A DNA stretch of 64,000 nt from Leucobacter viscericola (GTDB lineage Bacteria > Actinomycetota > Actinomycetes > Actinomycetales > Microbacteriaceae), in the NCBI RefSeq assembly GCF_011299575.1, contig NZ_CP049863.1, positions 1,054,001 to 1,118,000 on the forward strand, in the 5' to 3' direction. Made by a program: the position numbers and the translations under genes. Each line of letters opens with the position of its first letter. The stretch's first letter is position 1. This document shows positions 35,193-46,500 of the stretch, in pieces. Below the pieces are notes generated by a model. The model was given only the letters and a program-made list of their open reading frames with translations, ran no database searches and was not told where the DNA came from.

Positions 35193-38100
35193 AAGCGAAG
35201 AGGAACAACAGCATGGAACAGGCCCGTCGGATCGCGCGGCGCAAGAGGCTGCTGGCATCGATTGTCAGTGCAGCGCTCGTGGTTGGTGTAGTCGGGGCAG
35301 GATCCTCAGCCGCGCTGGCAGAGGCGCCCAATGAGGCACCTGTGACCCAGACGGAAAACCCGACCGGCGAGACTGAGCCGACCGATCCCGGTAATACCGG
35401 CGGCGATGAGAATCCCGGCACCGGCGAGACCGCAAACCCCGACGAGACCCCGCGGCCGGAAACCCCAGCCCCCGAGGTCCCGAGCGGCGAGGATCCTGCC
35501 GCCCCCACACCCGAGAACGACCAGCCTCTACAGGTACTCAGCGGCGAGACCGCCGAAGCGGCCGCCTCCCCCGAGGCAAACACCATCGCCCCGGCGGCAG
35601 AACCCTACGCGACGGGCACCTGCCCTGCCATTTCTGCGCAGGAGTACAGCTTTGGTAAGGGCAACACCTACGGCATCTCCGATGCACGTGAGGGCACGGT
35701 GCTCGGCTACAACGGCGTACCGACCGACCTCGGTACTAGCAACCAGCACTTCGCGTACTTCCCGCTGCCGACCACAACCACCACGCCAACGGTGAAGACT
35801 GACTACGCAGAGACGCTGACCTACTCGAAGTACGTCGACGGAACCACGGGCACCTTCGGGCTCTCCATCGACAAAAACGGCACGGTGGGCTCCTGGGGCG
35901 GTAACAAGTACGGTCAGCTGGGGCGAGAGTCTGCCATAGGATCACAGTCGGTCAATGCGCGCGGCACGGTTGACACCCTCCCAACAAACGAAAGCTATGT
36001 TCAGGTCAGCGCCGGCGGCTCACACGCCATCGCACTATCCGCTTCGGGCAATGTCTACGCGTGGGGCCTGAACGATAAAGGCCAGCTCGGTCAAGGAACA
36101 ACCGACAGCACCGCGGGTGCCAACCACTACGCAGCCCGGGTCAAGTTGCCAGCAGGAACCAAGATCATGCAGATCAGCGCTGGCATGGAATACAGTCTCG
36201 CGGTCGACACCAAGGGCCAGGTCTGGGGTTGGGGCCGCGGTGCCGACAACTCTCTCGCCAACGCTGGTGGCCCGAATCCCACCATCATCACCGGCCTGCC
36301 AAAGGCGCAGTTTGTCACCGCCGGCTACCACCACTCGGGGGCCATCACCGCCGACGGCGACCTCTACATGTGGGGCCTCAACGCGAACGGCCAGCTTGGC
36401 ACCAACAACACGAGCGTCGCGATCCAGAAGGTCGCCGGCCCCGCCGGTCTCAAGTGGAAGCATGCTTCAGCGGGCAACGCGAGCACCTGGGCGGTCACCA
36501 CGTCTGGTGCACTTTACGCGTGGGGCTACAACGGCCACTTCCAGCTCGGCATTTCAGACGGACTCGACAAAAAGATTCCGACGGACACGGGCCTCACCGG
36601 GATCGTTCAGGTCTCAGGAAACAACTACGTCGGGGCGGCGGTCTCCAGCGACGGCGCGGTTCGTGTCGCCGGCAAAAACGCCAGGCTTCAGCTGGGGCTC
36701 ACCGGCGGCGAGTCGATTATCAATAAGAACTGGGGCTACCTCTCGTTCGGCGGCACGTACAAAGCCAAACAGGTCGCCGTTGGCATTAACGCGATCGGTG
36801 CGAAAGGCACGGGAACCGCAAGCTTCGCGGCGGTGCATCAGGTCGACCACGCCGTGGGTTGGGGCTTTGGCTACCAAGTCGGTCATGGCGCAAACTCGAA
36901 CGTACCCACGCCGAACTATCTGACCATCACAGGATCGCCAACCGCGGTCTCCCCCTCCCCCGAGGGCGAGACGACCGTTATCGACACCAGCGGCCTCATC
37001 ACCTTTGGCAACCCGCAGACGGAGTCGCAATCAATCTCGGGCTGGCAGTATGCCAAGAACACCCAGGTGGTCACGGTGGGCAGCACGAAGTACCTGCGAG
37101 GTGATGTACCAGCACACGTTGCGGGATCCTCCCCCGTTTATCTCAAGTGGAACGCAGGCCCCAACACGTCTTGGCAGCTCAAGGGTTGTTACAAGTACAC
37201 GATCGCGTTGAAGACCGGTTCAACACCGAATCCGTCACCGCACGATGGCACCGTCGACGTCACCGCCGGGTTCTACGATCCGCAGGAGGCACCCTACGCG
37301 GGTTCAGCGCTCGCAGACATCTCGATTCCGGCCCTGAGCGGATCACCCGCGCCGTTGACACTGGTTTCAGGATCAGCCGTGACGAGCCTGCCACTGTCAG
37401 GCACCGCGGCGGGCAAGGTCAAGCTTGCAGTACCGAACCCCGCCGCCAACAACGGCGCAAACAAGTGGAAGTACCCGACCACCGCTACCGCCAGGGTGGT
37501 CACACCAACCGCGGGCAACCTCGTGGTGAGCAGGAACACTCCGGCGGGTGACGTTCAGTTCGTCAAGGACGGTGTCGTTGATCCCGATCCCGACCCGGAT
37601 CCCGACCCCGAGTACACCTGCGACGTCGAACCAGAATGGGTCAACAAAGAGAAGGTCAGCGGCAACGTACTCGGCTACGACTCCGCGGCTCGAAAAGACG
37701 ACTACATCAAGGTGCCGGTGCCAACGAGCGCTGGCATTGTGAAGGTGTCGCTCGGCGCAACCGCTCCGGCAAAACAGTTTGAAGCCGACCCGAACAACCG
37801 TCCGTTTGGCACAGACTCAATGCTCTACGTGCAGCGCTCAAGCGGTGCTCACGCGCTCTACCTCGACAAAGACGGCAACGTCTGGGGTACGGGAAAGAAC
37901 AATCTCGGGCAGGTCGGCAACGGTTCCACCGCGAACGTGTCCACTCCCGTGCTGGTGCTCGGCCCGGGCGCGACCGGCAACGCCAAGACCGCAAAGATCA
38001 AAGACATCGCGGCCGGAGCAGACCACTCAATCGCGCTCACGGAGAACGGCGAGATTTACCAGTGGGGATCAAGCGCATCGCTCGGAAAGGTTGCGATCGC

Positions 38101-40288
38101 CAGCGCAACGGCAATCTCTTCACCCGAGAAGTCGACCTCACCCATCAAGTTCACGGAGATTGACGCCGGAACGAACTTTAGTGCGGCAATCGCGGGCGGA
38201 AATATCATCTCCAACCAGTCGTCCAACGGTCTTGTTTACGTGTGGGGCCAGAACAACAAGTACCAGCTGGGTGAGGGTGGCACCTCGGGTGCCACTATGA
38301 AGGCTGCCCCCTACCCGGTTCAGGGTAGCCTCGCGGGCAAAACGGTGACGCAGCTCTCTGTGGGCAGCGAGTACATCATGGCCGTTGTAGCTGGTGCTCC
38401 AAATGACCTGCTCTACATGTGGGGTGGTAACACAGCCGGAGTGATGCCCGGTACTCGGGCGGGTGCAGCAGACGCAGTCCGCATCGGATCCCCAACGTTG
38501 AACAACGGCGTGTCAGGCAAGATCAAACAGATCGAAGCCGGCGATAAGAATGCTTACGCGGTCACTACCACTGGCGCCCTCTACGCCTGGGGAGCAACCG
38601 GTTGGGGCGCTGCGCTCATGACCCACGTGTGGCCGAACACGCTCAATAGCGACAGTCTCCAGACAACCCCGCGCATCGGCAACGGCACGAGCGGCATTAA
38701 GTTCACGGGGGTCTATTCCGGTCACTCAATTGTGTACATGACGACCGAATCCGGTGACGTTTACGCGGCCGGCAACAACCGCCGCCCGAACGGGTCGGTG
38801 CTCTACGGTGATCTCGGCATCGATCAAAGCGCTTGGGACACCCCCGAGCCCAATGTGCCTACGAAGGTGCCCGCTCTCAGCGGAAAGGGTGTCACCGACA
38901 TTCAGGCCGGCTGGACCGGAACACAATACGCATACCCGGTTGTTGGCCTCGCGGTGATCGCAACAACCACTGACGGGCTGTATGGCTGGGGCGGTAACCG
39001 CGCCGGCGAGATGGGCCCTGCCATTACCTCCGATACGGAGAGTGTTGCTTCTCCCAAGCCGCTGAACATTGGCATCGGCCAGAAGATCACTTCCGGCACG
39101 GTGTACTTCGGCGATCCGGCCCAGGGCATCGGCTTTGCTAAGTCGATCCCCGTGTCGGTGGACCAGAGCAACATCGTGACCGAAAACGGCAAAGACTATT
39201 TTGTGGTGCAGATTCCCAAACACGTTGTGGGCCAGGTTGAGGTACACACCGACTGGGGTGCTGTCGGCAAGCCCAAGATGATCGGCTGCTACAACTACAT
39301 GCTGTCGCTGAAGATCTGGCCGTTCAAGTACCCGGAAGAGGCCGGCGGCACGGTCACCGTGACGGCGCAGGTTGGAGCCGGGGAAGAGTCACTCACCGGA
39401 AACGCCCGCATTGACATCTTCATTCCGAACCTCGGGACGGGCGCGACAAATGAGCTGCGTTTGGTCGCCGGGCAGAGCCTCACGGGCCTCACGATTACCG
39501 GAGGCATTGCAACCACTCAGGTCAAACTGCGCGACCCCTTCCCCAACCCGACCGAGCTGAACGGCGACTGGAAGTACCCCGACGACGCAATTGCCTGGAT
39601 CCCCACAAAATCGCCTGTTTCGTCGCTCGCCAACGACCCGACCGCGCAGGTAGTGAGCAACAAGGCGAAAGATAACCCCTACAGCATTCCCGAGGTGTGG
39701 TTCACGCCCAAGGACGAGGGCGTTGACGTCTACCTCTGGAAGACGGGCGAGTCCACCACTAGCCGCGTCGTTGGTATGTCGGGCTCCAAGTGGCAGATCT
39801 ACGGGAACAACACGGCGACCTCGCCGAACTCTCCCGACAAAACGAAGACCGTTGCTGGCTTTGACATGGAGATTCCGAACCCGAACACCGGCAACCCCGA
39901 GCGCGAGAAGGGCTGGTTTACCGCCAAGCTCAAGCCGGGCATCTACTGGCTCGTTGAGACCAAGGCCCCCGCGGGCTTCCAGCTGATGGCCACACCGCTG
40001 CAGTTCCAGGTCTTCAGTGACGGCAGCATGCGGGTTCTGATCGGCCAGTCCGGCTACACCACGGTGACTAGCGACTGGAAACCCACCGCGTACAACTACG
40101 ACACGCTGGTGGTTCGGGATCCGGGCGCAACGCCCCTCCCCGAGTCTGGTTCTGCTCCGTGGTGGTGGATCTCGGTCGCGGGTCTGCTGCTGCTCGGTGT
40201 GAGCGTGGTGCTCGTGGTGAGAAGGTTCTTCCCGGGCAGGCTCTCTCTGAGCCTGGTTGCGAAGCCAGATCCCCGGCACGCAGCCTAG
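35189..40288 (+). CDS. Giant LPESG-anchored pilus protein with two RCC1 propellers
   Basis: 1,699 residues from ATG 35189 (ATGA overlap with the sortase). ATG 35213, with AAGAGGAA upstream, is an alternative start. Signal peptide (RRIARRKRLLASIVSAALVV ... AALA), Glu/Pro/Thr-rich stalk (about 50-145), propeller 1 of seven RCC1 repeats (about 165-600), a beta domain, a PDPDPDPDPE linker, propeller 2 of seven repeats (about 815-1300), a second beta domain, a Cna_B/SpaA domain with E-box GIYWLVETKAPAGFQLM, then LPESG (1650-1654), a membrane helix and RR. The position after pilin and sortase suggests a tip or accessory adhesin. The ligand is unknown. Confidence 0.88.
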   Translation: MKAKRNNSMEQARRIARRKRLLASIVSAALVVGVVGAGSSAALAEAPNEAPVTQTENPTGETEPTDPGNTGGDENPGTGETANPDETPRPETPAPEVPSGEDPAAPTPENDQPLQVLSGETAEAAASPEANTIAPAAEPYATGTCPAISAQEYSFGKGNTYGISDAREGTVLGYNGVPTDLGTSNQHFAYFPLPTTTTTPTVKTDYAETLTYSKYVDGTTGTFGLSIDKNGTVGSWGGNKYGQLGRESAIGSQSVNARGTVDTLPTNESYVQVSAGGSHAIALSASGNVYAWGLNDKGQLGQGTTDSTAGANHYAARVKLPAGTKIMQISAGMEYSLAVDTKGQVWGWGRGADNSLANAGGPNPTIITGLPKAQFVTAGYHHSGAITADGDLYMWGLNANGQLGTNNTSVAIQKVAGPAGLKWKHASAGNASTWAVTTSGALYAWGYNGHFQLGISDGLDKKIPTDTGLTGIVQVSGNNYVGAAVSSDGAVRVAGKNARLQLGLTGGESIINKNWGYLSFGGTYKAKQVAVGINAIGAKGTGTASFAAVHQVDHAVGWGFGYQVGHGANSNVPTPNYLTITGSPTAVSPSPEGETTVIDTSGLITFGNPQTESQSISGWQYAKNTQVVTVGSTKYLRGDVPAHVAGSSPVYLKWNAGPNTSWQLKGCYKYTIALKTGSTPNPSPHDGTVDVTAGFYDPQEAPYAGSALADISIPALSGSPAPLTLVSGSAVTSLPLSGTAAGKVKLAVPNPAANNGANKWKYPTTATARVVTPTAGNLVVSRNTPAGDVQFVKDGVVDPDPDPDPDPEYTCDVEPEWVNKEKVSGNVLGYDSAARKDDYIKVPVPTSAGIVKVSLGATAPAKQFEADPNNRPFGTDSMLYVQRSSGAHALYLDKDGNVWGTGKNNLGQVGNGSTANVSTPVLVLGPGATGNAKTAKIKDIAAGADHSIALTENGEIYQWGSSASLGKVAIASATAISSPEKSTSPIKFTEIDAGTNFSAAIAGGNIISNQSSNGLVYVWGQNNKYQLGEGGTSGATMKAAPYPVQGSLAGKTVTQLSVGSEYIMAVVAGAPNDLLYMWGGNTAGVMPGTRAGAADAVRIGSPTLNNGVSGKIKQIEAGDKNAYAVTTTGALYAWGATGWGAALMTHVWPNTLNSDSLQTTPRIGNGTSGIKFTGVYSGHSIVYMTTESGDVYAAGNNRRPNGSVLYGDLGIDQSAWDTPEPNVPTKVPALSGKGVTDIQAGWTGTQYAYPVVGLAVIATTTDGLYGWGGNRAGEMGPAITSDTESVASPKPLNIGIGQKITSGTVYFGDPAQGIGFAKSIPVSVDQSNIVTENGKDYFVVQIPKHVVGQVEVHTDWGAVGKPKMIGCYNYMLSLKIWPFKYPEEAGGTVTVTAQVGAGEESLTGNARIDIFIPNLGTGATNELRLVAGQSLTGLTITGGIATTQVKLRDPFPNPTELNGDWKYPDDAIAWIPTKSPVSSLANDPTAQVVSNKAKDNPYSIPEVWFTPKDEGVDVYLWKTGESTTSRVVGMSGSKWQIYGNNTATSPNSPDKTKTVAGFDMEIPNPNTGNPEREKGWFTAKLKPGIYWLVETKAPAGFQLMATPLQFQVFSDGSMRVLIGQSGYTTVTSDWKPTAYNYDTLVVRDPGATPLPESGSAPWWWISVAGLLLLGVSVVLVVRRFFPGRLSLSLVAKPDPRHAA

Positions 40289-40295
40289 CGGCAAC

Positions 40296-40337
40296 CCAAA
40301 AGGCCGGTGGTGACTCTCGTCACCACCGGCCTTTTGG
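40296..40337. terminator. Strong bidirectional terminator
   Basis: Perfect 19-bp arms 40296-40314 and 40319-40337 (CCAAAAGGCCGGTGGTGAC and its complement) with loop TCTC. The A-run at one foot and T-run at the other give an intrinsic terminator in both directions. It lies in the 57-bp gap between the convergent pilus protein and LuxR genes. Confidence 0.9.
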
Positions 40338-40345
40338 CATGTTAT

Positions 40346-42909
40346 CTAAAGATGATCCGCGACCTGCATGCGGTTCTTAGAGTTCGTCTTTTTCATGATT
40401 CGATGCACGTAGGTCTCAATGGTTCGGATGCTGAGCGTGAGTTCCTTCGCGATGTCTTGATTGCTCCGCCCAAACGCAACGAGTCGCGCAATCTGCAGCT
40501 CCCGCTTTGTCAGGTTCGGCCGGAGACCGTTTTCTGAATAGCCCGTGGAGACGTGAGGGTGTTTCTGTTTCAGCTCTGCAATGGCGGACTCGAACGAGCT
40601 GGCGCTGTTTTCATCGCCGCGCGAGTCAAAGTGCTCCACCGCGGCCTGGTACGACTTGATTGCCAGCCCCGTGTGCATTGTTGCTTGGAGGTTCTGCGCA
40701 ATGTGTGCGGTGTAGCTAAAGTCTTCCTTCTGCAGAAACGCGAGGTAGTCGTAGTAGGCACCGAGGTACGGTGTCTCGACCGATTCCAACTGCGTGCGGG
40801 CGTAGGAGAGCCGCTGCGTCGATGGTGCAAACTCGATGCTGTCAAGCAGCGCAAGCGCACCGGCAAATTTGGCGCCCGAGTTCCACAGCCGCTGCGATTC
40901 CGTCCAGAGAAGTTCAGCGGCCCCGTCGCTGTCGCCCCGGTACGCAGCGTATTCCGCGCGTGCCCACGACGGCGATTGCAGCGGAAAGGGGCCTCGCATA
41001 CCGAGGTTCTCCGCGTTACTCACGTGCAGCAGGGCCGCATCGGGGCGCCCCTGTCGCACCGCAAGAACCGACGAGCTCACCTCGATGGCCTGCTGCGCAC
41101 TGATCTCCCTCAAGAACCTCGGCGATCCCCCGATAGAAGAACCCGTCGCTAAGATGCGACGAGCCTCATCGAGTTTGCCGTCTGAGAGGAGAATCCACGA
41201 GAGAATCGCTGCGTGCGTGCGGCAACGAACAACGTCGAGGCTGGACTTGGATCGTTCAAATCCGCGCTTCGAGATTGCATACGCCTCCTGCACTCTCCCG
41301 TGACCAAAGAGGATGAAGCTGAGCAGAGGATCATCCTCCGTGAGACCGGACTCCGGTAACTGCTCGTAGGCTTCTGAGGCTTCCTCGTGCCGCCCGGTGA
41401 TCGACAGCACGAGCGCCAAGGTGCGCTGAAGTGTGTTGGCGACCGCCTCGCTGAGGTCGGGGGTGACCCGCAGGCGTGCTTCGAAATCTGCTGGCACCTT
41501 TCCGAGATAGGTTTGGAGCTCGACCGAGTAGGCGTCAACGCACCGGCCATACTCACCCAGCTCTTCACGACTCGCTTCGAGGTGGCGAAGAGCCCCCTCA
41601 AGGTCGTTGAGCACACAGGCCTTCCATTCGGCCCGAAGCTGCACGAGCAGGGCCTTTTCGGCCGGCGCCCCCTGTACCGATGCCGCGTCTGTTTGACACC
41701 CAAAGAGCGCAGTCTCGATGTCACCGGGGCGGCGTCCATTCGCGCGAGGGATCGGGCGTACTCCACCCGGTTCTTTGCGGTTGGTGACTGCCGCCAGGCC
41801 TCCGCAATATCTAGCGAACGAGATTCCTCTTGCTCCCGCACAATCCTCGCGAACACCGCGTCACGCTCCGCGTCACTCTCGGGGTTTGCCTGGCGGGCGC
41901 TCCCCAGAACGGCGGGGGCCTCCGCGAGGCCAAGACTCTTAACGATGAAGTCGTCGTGGCGTATGCGGCGCAGCGAAACCGGAGAACGGCGAAAGTACTC
42001 GACGACAAGCGGCGGAGAGATGGTGATCAGGTAGCGCCCCCTCGCCGCGTAGATCTTGATGAGCGAGTGCGCCTCCAGCTCCTCAAGCATGTCCCAGTGC
42101 ACAAGATCCTTCGCCGTCCCGAGTTCGCTCGCACCCGAGAGCGCCAACACCTCAAGTGCACCCCTCGCCTCCTTGCTGAGTCCGGCAAGAAGCTCTTCCA
42201 CGATGGTGTACAGACCCGAATTCCAGAGGTTTCGCTGAGCTTTCCAGACCCCACCCTCGAGCACAATGCGTTTTGCCGCAACGGCCGACTCGGTGAGCTT
42301 GAGCGCCAAACCGACAATGCCCCCTGACTTTGAGAGGATTCGGGCGGTGGTTGCGGGATCGATCGGCGCTCCGAGGTAGTCGCGCAGAATGAGGTCAAGA
42401 TCCTCAGCCGAAACGGGCTTCACCTCGATGAGCAGGCTCGGCTCAATGGTCGGTGGAAACTCTGGCTGGGTTTGAGCGGTAAACGCGGGAGACTTCAGAC
42501 GGGTGCGCGCGATCGGAGTGCCCTTGCGATCTGAGACAACACGAATGACCCCCTTGGAAAGCTCGTCCATGGCGTCCCAGTTATCGACCAGGATCGCGGT
42601 GTGCCCGTCGCCCAGCTGGCCCGCCAGCGCATCAATAGCCCGGGTCACAGGGATGCTCTTGTCATAGTGCGGAAAGATGCCGGCGGCCATGAGCGTGCCA
42701 AAGTTGTGGCTGCGGAGGCTCGTCACGCCCGAGAGCAAGAGGTGGTCAACTCCGATACTGTCGAGGCGCTTACCGATCTCACGCAAGAACGTTGAACGTC
42801 CGCTCATGCGCACACCCAAGATGTCGATGCTGCTGCGAGCGCGCAGCAGTTCCATCGCTGTGCTCAGTTCTTTGGCTCGTCCGCGAATCGGACCCTCTGT
42901 CAGCGCCAA
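40346..42909 (-). pseudogene. STAND ATPase-LuxR regulator interrupted by a frameshift
   Basis: Two frames together give about 854 residues, the size of a MalT/LAL-like regulator. The N-terminal part starts at TTG 42909 (GAGGGG upstream) and has a degenerate P-loop ILGVRMSGRSTF (Arg for the usual Lys) and a Walker B-like TAILVDNWDAMDE. Near 41741-41746 (CGCGCG) the sensible protein moves to another frame (NGRRPGDIETALFGCQTD ... LRAEWKAC), continuing through TPR-like helices to a LuxR HTH (LTKRELQIARLVAFGRSNQDIAKELTLSIRTIETYVHRIM). One missing base would explain it: real mutation, phase-variable state or sequencing error. Downstream of the pilus locus, so possibly its regulator. Confidence 0.8.
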
Positions 42910-43509
42910 TGTAGATACCCCTCATGAATACTTGGGTTGAGAGCGCATCGGCTCCCCCAACGAGATGTACGGGCACAGGTCAGTGTTGTGATCACGAAAC
43001 GGGAATGCAGAATTCACGCTCGTCAAAGCTTCGATCACTCAACCCCATGCAGCCCTTTATGGGATGCGAGTGAGTGCGCATGCACAGATGTACGCCGGTC
43101 CTGGCCGCGAAATCCCCCTAAGGGCCGAACGCACGGGAACCTTTTGGGTATCTTTTCGGCGTTCCTCGGCATTACATCTGTGGAATATATTGCCTTATTT
43201 GCTGCTACCGTTCGTGATAATTCACGGGTTCTACGTGCGGTATTGCTCAAACTTACGTGCGCTGACGCAGGGATTTACTCCCATGTAAGTATTGGCTGAG
43301 GCGTTATGCACTTAGGTTCGCCCGGTCATCTACGCAGTAATTTTTTGCTCGCTGACAAAGCTCAAGATTGCCGCAACAAACGCAACCCTGATAGCGGCAA
43401 AGAGGCACGAAGCTCGCGAAAGGCGTAGGCTTGAACGCGGTGCGGCTATGGTGTCGCTACCCCTGAGATTCACTTTGCCGATGAAGGCATGAAACGAGAG
43501 GAAGTCGCT
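42910..43509. other. 600-bp intergenic region, relatively AT-rich, before kgd
   Basis: No convincing gene; the open frames of 75-120 codons here lack an RBS and recognisable motifs. The stretch about 43130-43380 is visibly richer in A+T than its surroundings, with AT-rich words such as GGAATATATTGCC and TTACTCCCATGTAAG. TACGTGCG occurs twice within about 25 bp (about 43230 and 43255). It must contain the promoters of kgd and of the divergent LuxR gene. Confidence 0.5.
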
Positions 43510-46500
43510 TTGGCTGAGCGCACGGAAACCAGCGATCAGGCTGGTTCCGCAGAAGACTTCGGTGCAAACGCATGGCTTGTCGATGATCTGTGGAAACAGT
43601 ACCAAGTCGACAAGAATTCGGTAGATCAGTCGTGGTGGCCGATCCTTGAGCAATACGCGGCCTCCCCCGGCCCCTCCGATCCCGTCGCGTCGTTCCCAGC
43701 ATCCCCCGCAACGTCCGCTTCGGCCCCGGTGGCGGCTTCCGCTCCTCCCGCGACTTCCCCCATCACCACGCCAGCTCAGCCTGCGCGCACAACCAACGTG
43801 GCCCCCCGACCGGCACCCATCCCCGCGGACGCTCCCCGTTCGCCGCGCCGCGCCGCGCCAGAGACCGCTCCGATCTCGATCGTCGAAGACAGCGTCACCC
43901 CGCTCCGCGGAATGGCTCGCTCACTCTCCAAGAACATGGACATGAGCCTCACCGTCCCCACGGCGACAAGTGTGCGCACGGTTCCGGCAAAGCTCCTCAT
44001 CGACAACCGCATCGTCATCAACAACCACCTGCGTCGCAGCCGCGGCGGCAAGGTGTCGTTTACGCACCTGATCGGCTGGGCATTGATCCAGACCCTCAAG
44101 GAGTTCCCCAGCCAGAACGTGTCGTACGCCGACATCGACGGCAAGCCCTCGATCATCGCGCACGCGAGCATCGGACTCGGGATCGCGATTGACGTTCCGA
44201 AGCCCGACGGTTCTCGCTCACTGCTGGTCCCCTCGATCAAGCAGGCGGAGTCACTCGACTTCAACGAGTTCCTTGCCGCATACGAAGACCTCGTAAAGCG
44301 CGCTCGCGACAACAAGCTCGGCGCCGACGACTTCCAGGGCACCACCATCTCGCTCACCAACCCGGGTGGCATCGGCACGGTGCACTCCGTGCCCCGCCTC
44401 ATGCAGGGTCAGGGCAGCATCATCGGTGCGGGCGCGCTTGAGTATCCGGCTGAGTTCCAGGGATCCTCTGATGACGTGCTCACGAACCTGGGCATTGGCA
44501 AAACGATCACGCTCACCAGCACCTACGATCACCGTGTGATCCAGGGCGCGGGTTCGGGCGAGTTCCTCAAGCACGTGCACGAGCGCCTCATCGGCGGCCA
44601 CAACTTCTACGAAGACATCTTCGCCGCGCTGCGCATCCCGTACAAGCCTGTGCAGTGGGCCTCCGATATTCACGTCGACATCTCGGGCGCGATCGACAAG
44701 TCGGCTCGTGTACAAGAGCTCATCAACGCGTTCCGCGTGCGCGGCCACCTCATGGCAGACATCGATCCGCTTGAGTACCGCCAGCGCACCCACCCCGACC
44801 TCGAGATCGAGTCGCACGGCCTCACCTTCTGGGATCTCGACCGCGAGTTCGTGACCGGCGGCATCGGCGGAAAGCGCACCATGAAGCTGCGCGACATTCT
44901 CGGTGTGCTGCGTGACTCGTACTGCCGCAAGATCGGCGTCGAGTACATGCACATTCAAGATCCCGCGCAGCGCAAGTGGATGCGCGAGCAGCTCGAGGTG
45001 CCGTACCAGAAGCCCAGCCACGACGAGCAGCTGCGCATCCTCGAGAAGCTGAACGAGGCGGAGGCCTTCGAGACCTTCCTGCAGACCAAGTACGTCGGCC
45101 AGAAGCGCTTTAGCTTGGAGGGCGGCGAGTCCGTCATCCCGCTGCTCGATGCAATGCTGATCGATGCGGCTGAGGACGGTGTCGACAGCGTCGATATCGG
45201 CATGGCCCACCGCGGCCGCCTTAACGTGCTCTCCAACATCGCGGGCAAGACCTACGGTCAGATCTTCCGCGAGTTTGAGGGCGCGCAGGCCACCAAGTCC
45301 GGCTCGGGTGACGTCAAGTACCACCTCGGCACCACGGGCGTCTTCACGGCCCCGAATGGCACCCAGGTTCCCGTGCACCTCGCAGCGAACCCCTCGCACC
45401 TTGAGACCGTCAACGGTGTGCTCGAGGGTATTGTGCGCGCGAAGCAAGACCTGAAGCCCATTGGCTCGTTCACCACGCTCCCCGTTCTTATTCACGGCGA
45501 CGCGGCAATGGCCGGCCAGGGCATTGTCTACGAGACCATGCAGATGTCTCAACTGCGCGGTTACCGCACCGGCGGCACGATCCACATCATCATCAACAAC
45601 CAGGTCGGCTTCACCACGCTGCCGTCTGATTCGCGATCCGCTGTCTACTCCTCCGATGTGGGCAAGGTTGTGCAGGCGCCGATCTTCCACGTGAACGGTG
45701 ACGATCCCGAGTCCGTCGTGCGCGTGGCTCGTCTCGCGTACGAGTTCCGCCAGCGCTTCCACGTCGACGTCATCGTCGATCTGGTTTGCTACCGTCGTCG
45801 CGGTCACAACGAGGGCGACGATCCCTCGATGACCCAGCCGCTGATGACCGACCTCATCGAGGCGAAGCGCTCCACCCGTCGTCTCTTCACCAGCTCCCTT
45901 GTCGGACGCGGTGACATCACCGAGGAAGAGTACGAGAAGTCCAAGCAGGATTTCCAGGCCCGTCTTGAAGTTGCGTTCCAGGAGACGCACGTCGCACAGA
46001 CCGGCGCCATCCCCGTCATCGATCAGAGTGGCATCGGCGAGGTCAAAGAGGTCGGTGGCCCTGGCCCCGCTCCCCTGCTCACCGCCGTTGACCAGACGGT
46101 CATCGAGCGCATCGGCGATGCCTTTGCAAACAAGCCCGAGGGCTTCACGGTTCACCCCAAGCTGCAGCAGCTGCTCAACAAGCGCGCAGACATGAGCCGC
46201 GAGGGTGGCATCGACTGGGGCTTCGGCGAGCTCCTTGCACTCGGTTCGCTGCTCATGGAGGGCACAGCTGTTCGCTTCGCCGGTCAAGATGCCCGCCGCG
46301 GCACCTTCGCGCAGCGCCACGCGGTCTTCCACGACCGCAAGAACGGCCAGGAGTGGATCCCGCTGCTGAACCTCTCTGAAGAGCAGGCGCGGTTCTGGAT
46401 CTATGATTCCCTGCTCTCCGAGTACGCTGCGCTCGCCTACGAATACGGCTACTCGCTGCAGCGTGAAGACGCTCTGGTGCTGTGGGAAGCGCAGTTCGGT

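Noticed and set aside
41149..41740. C-terminal end of the upstream LuxR reading frame (out-of-frame tail)
   Set aside because: After the frameshift this tail is Arg/Ser/Pro-rich nonsense, while the other frame encodes normal TPR-like helices.
42937..43299. Open frames of 75-120 codons before kgd
   Set aside because: No RBS, no motif, overlapping alternatives of equal quality; described as intergenic instead.
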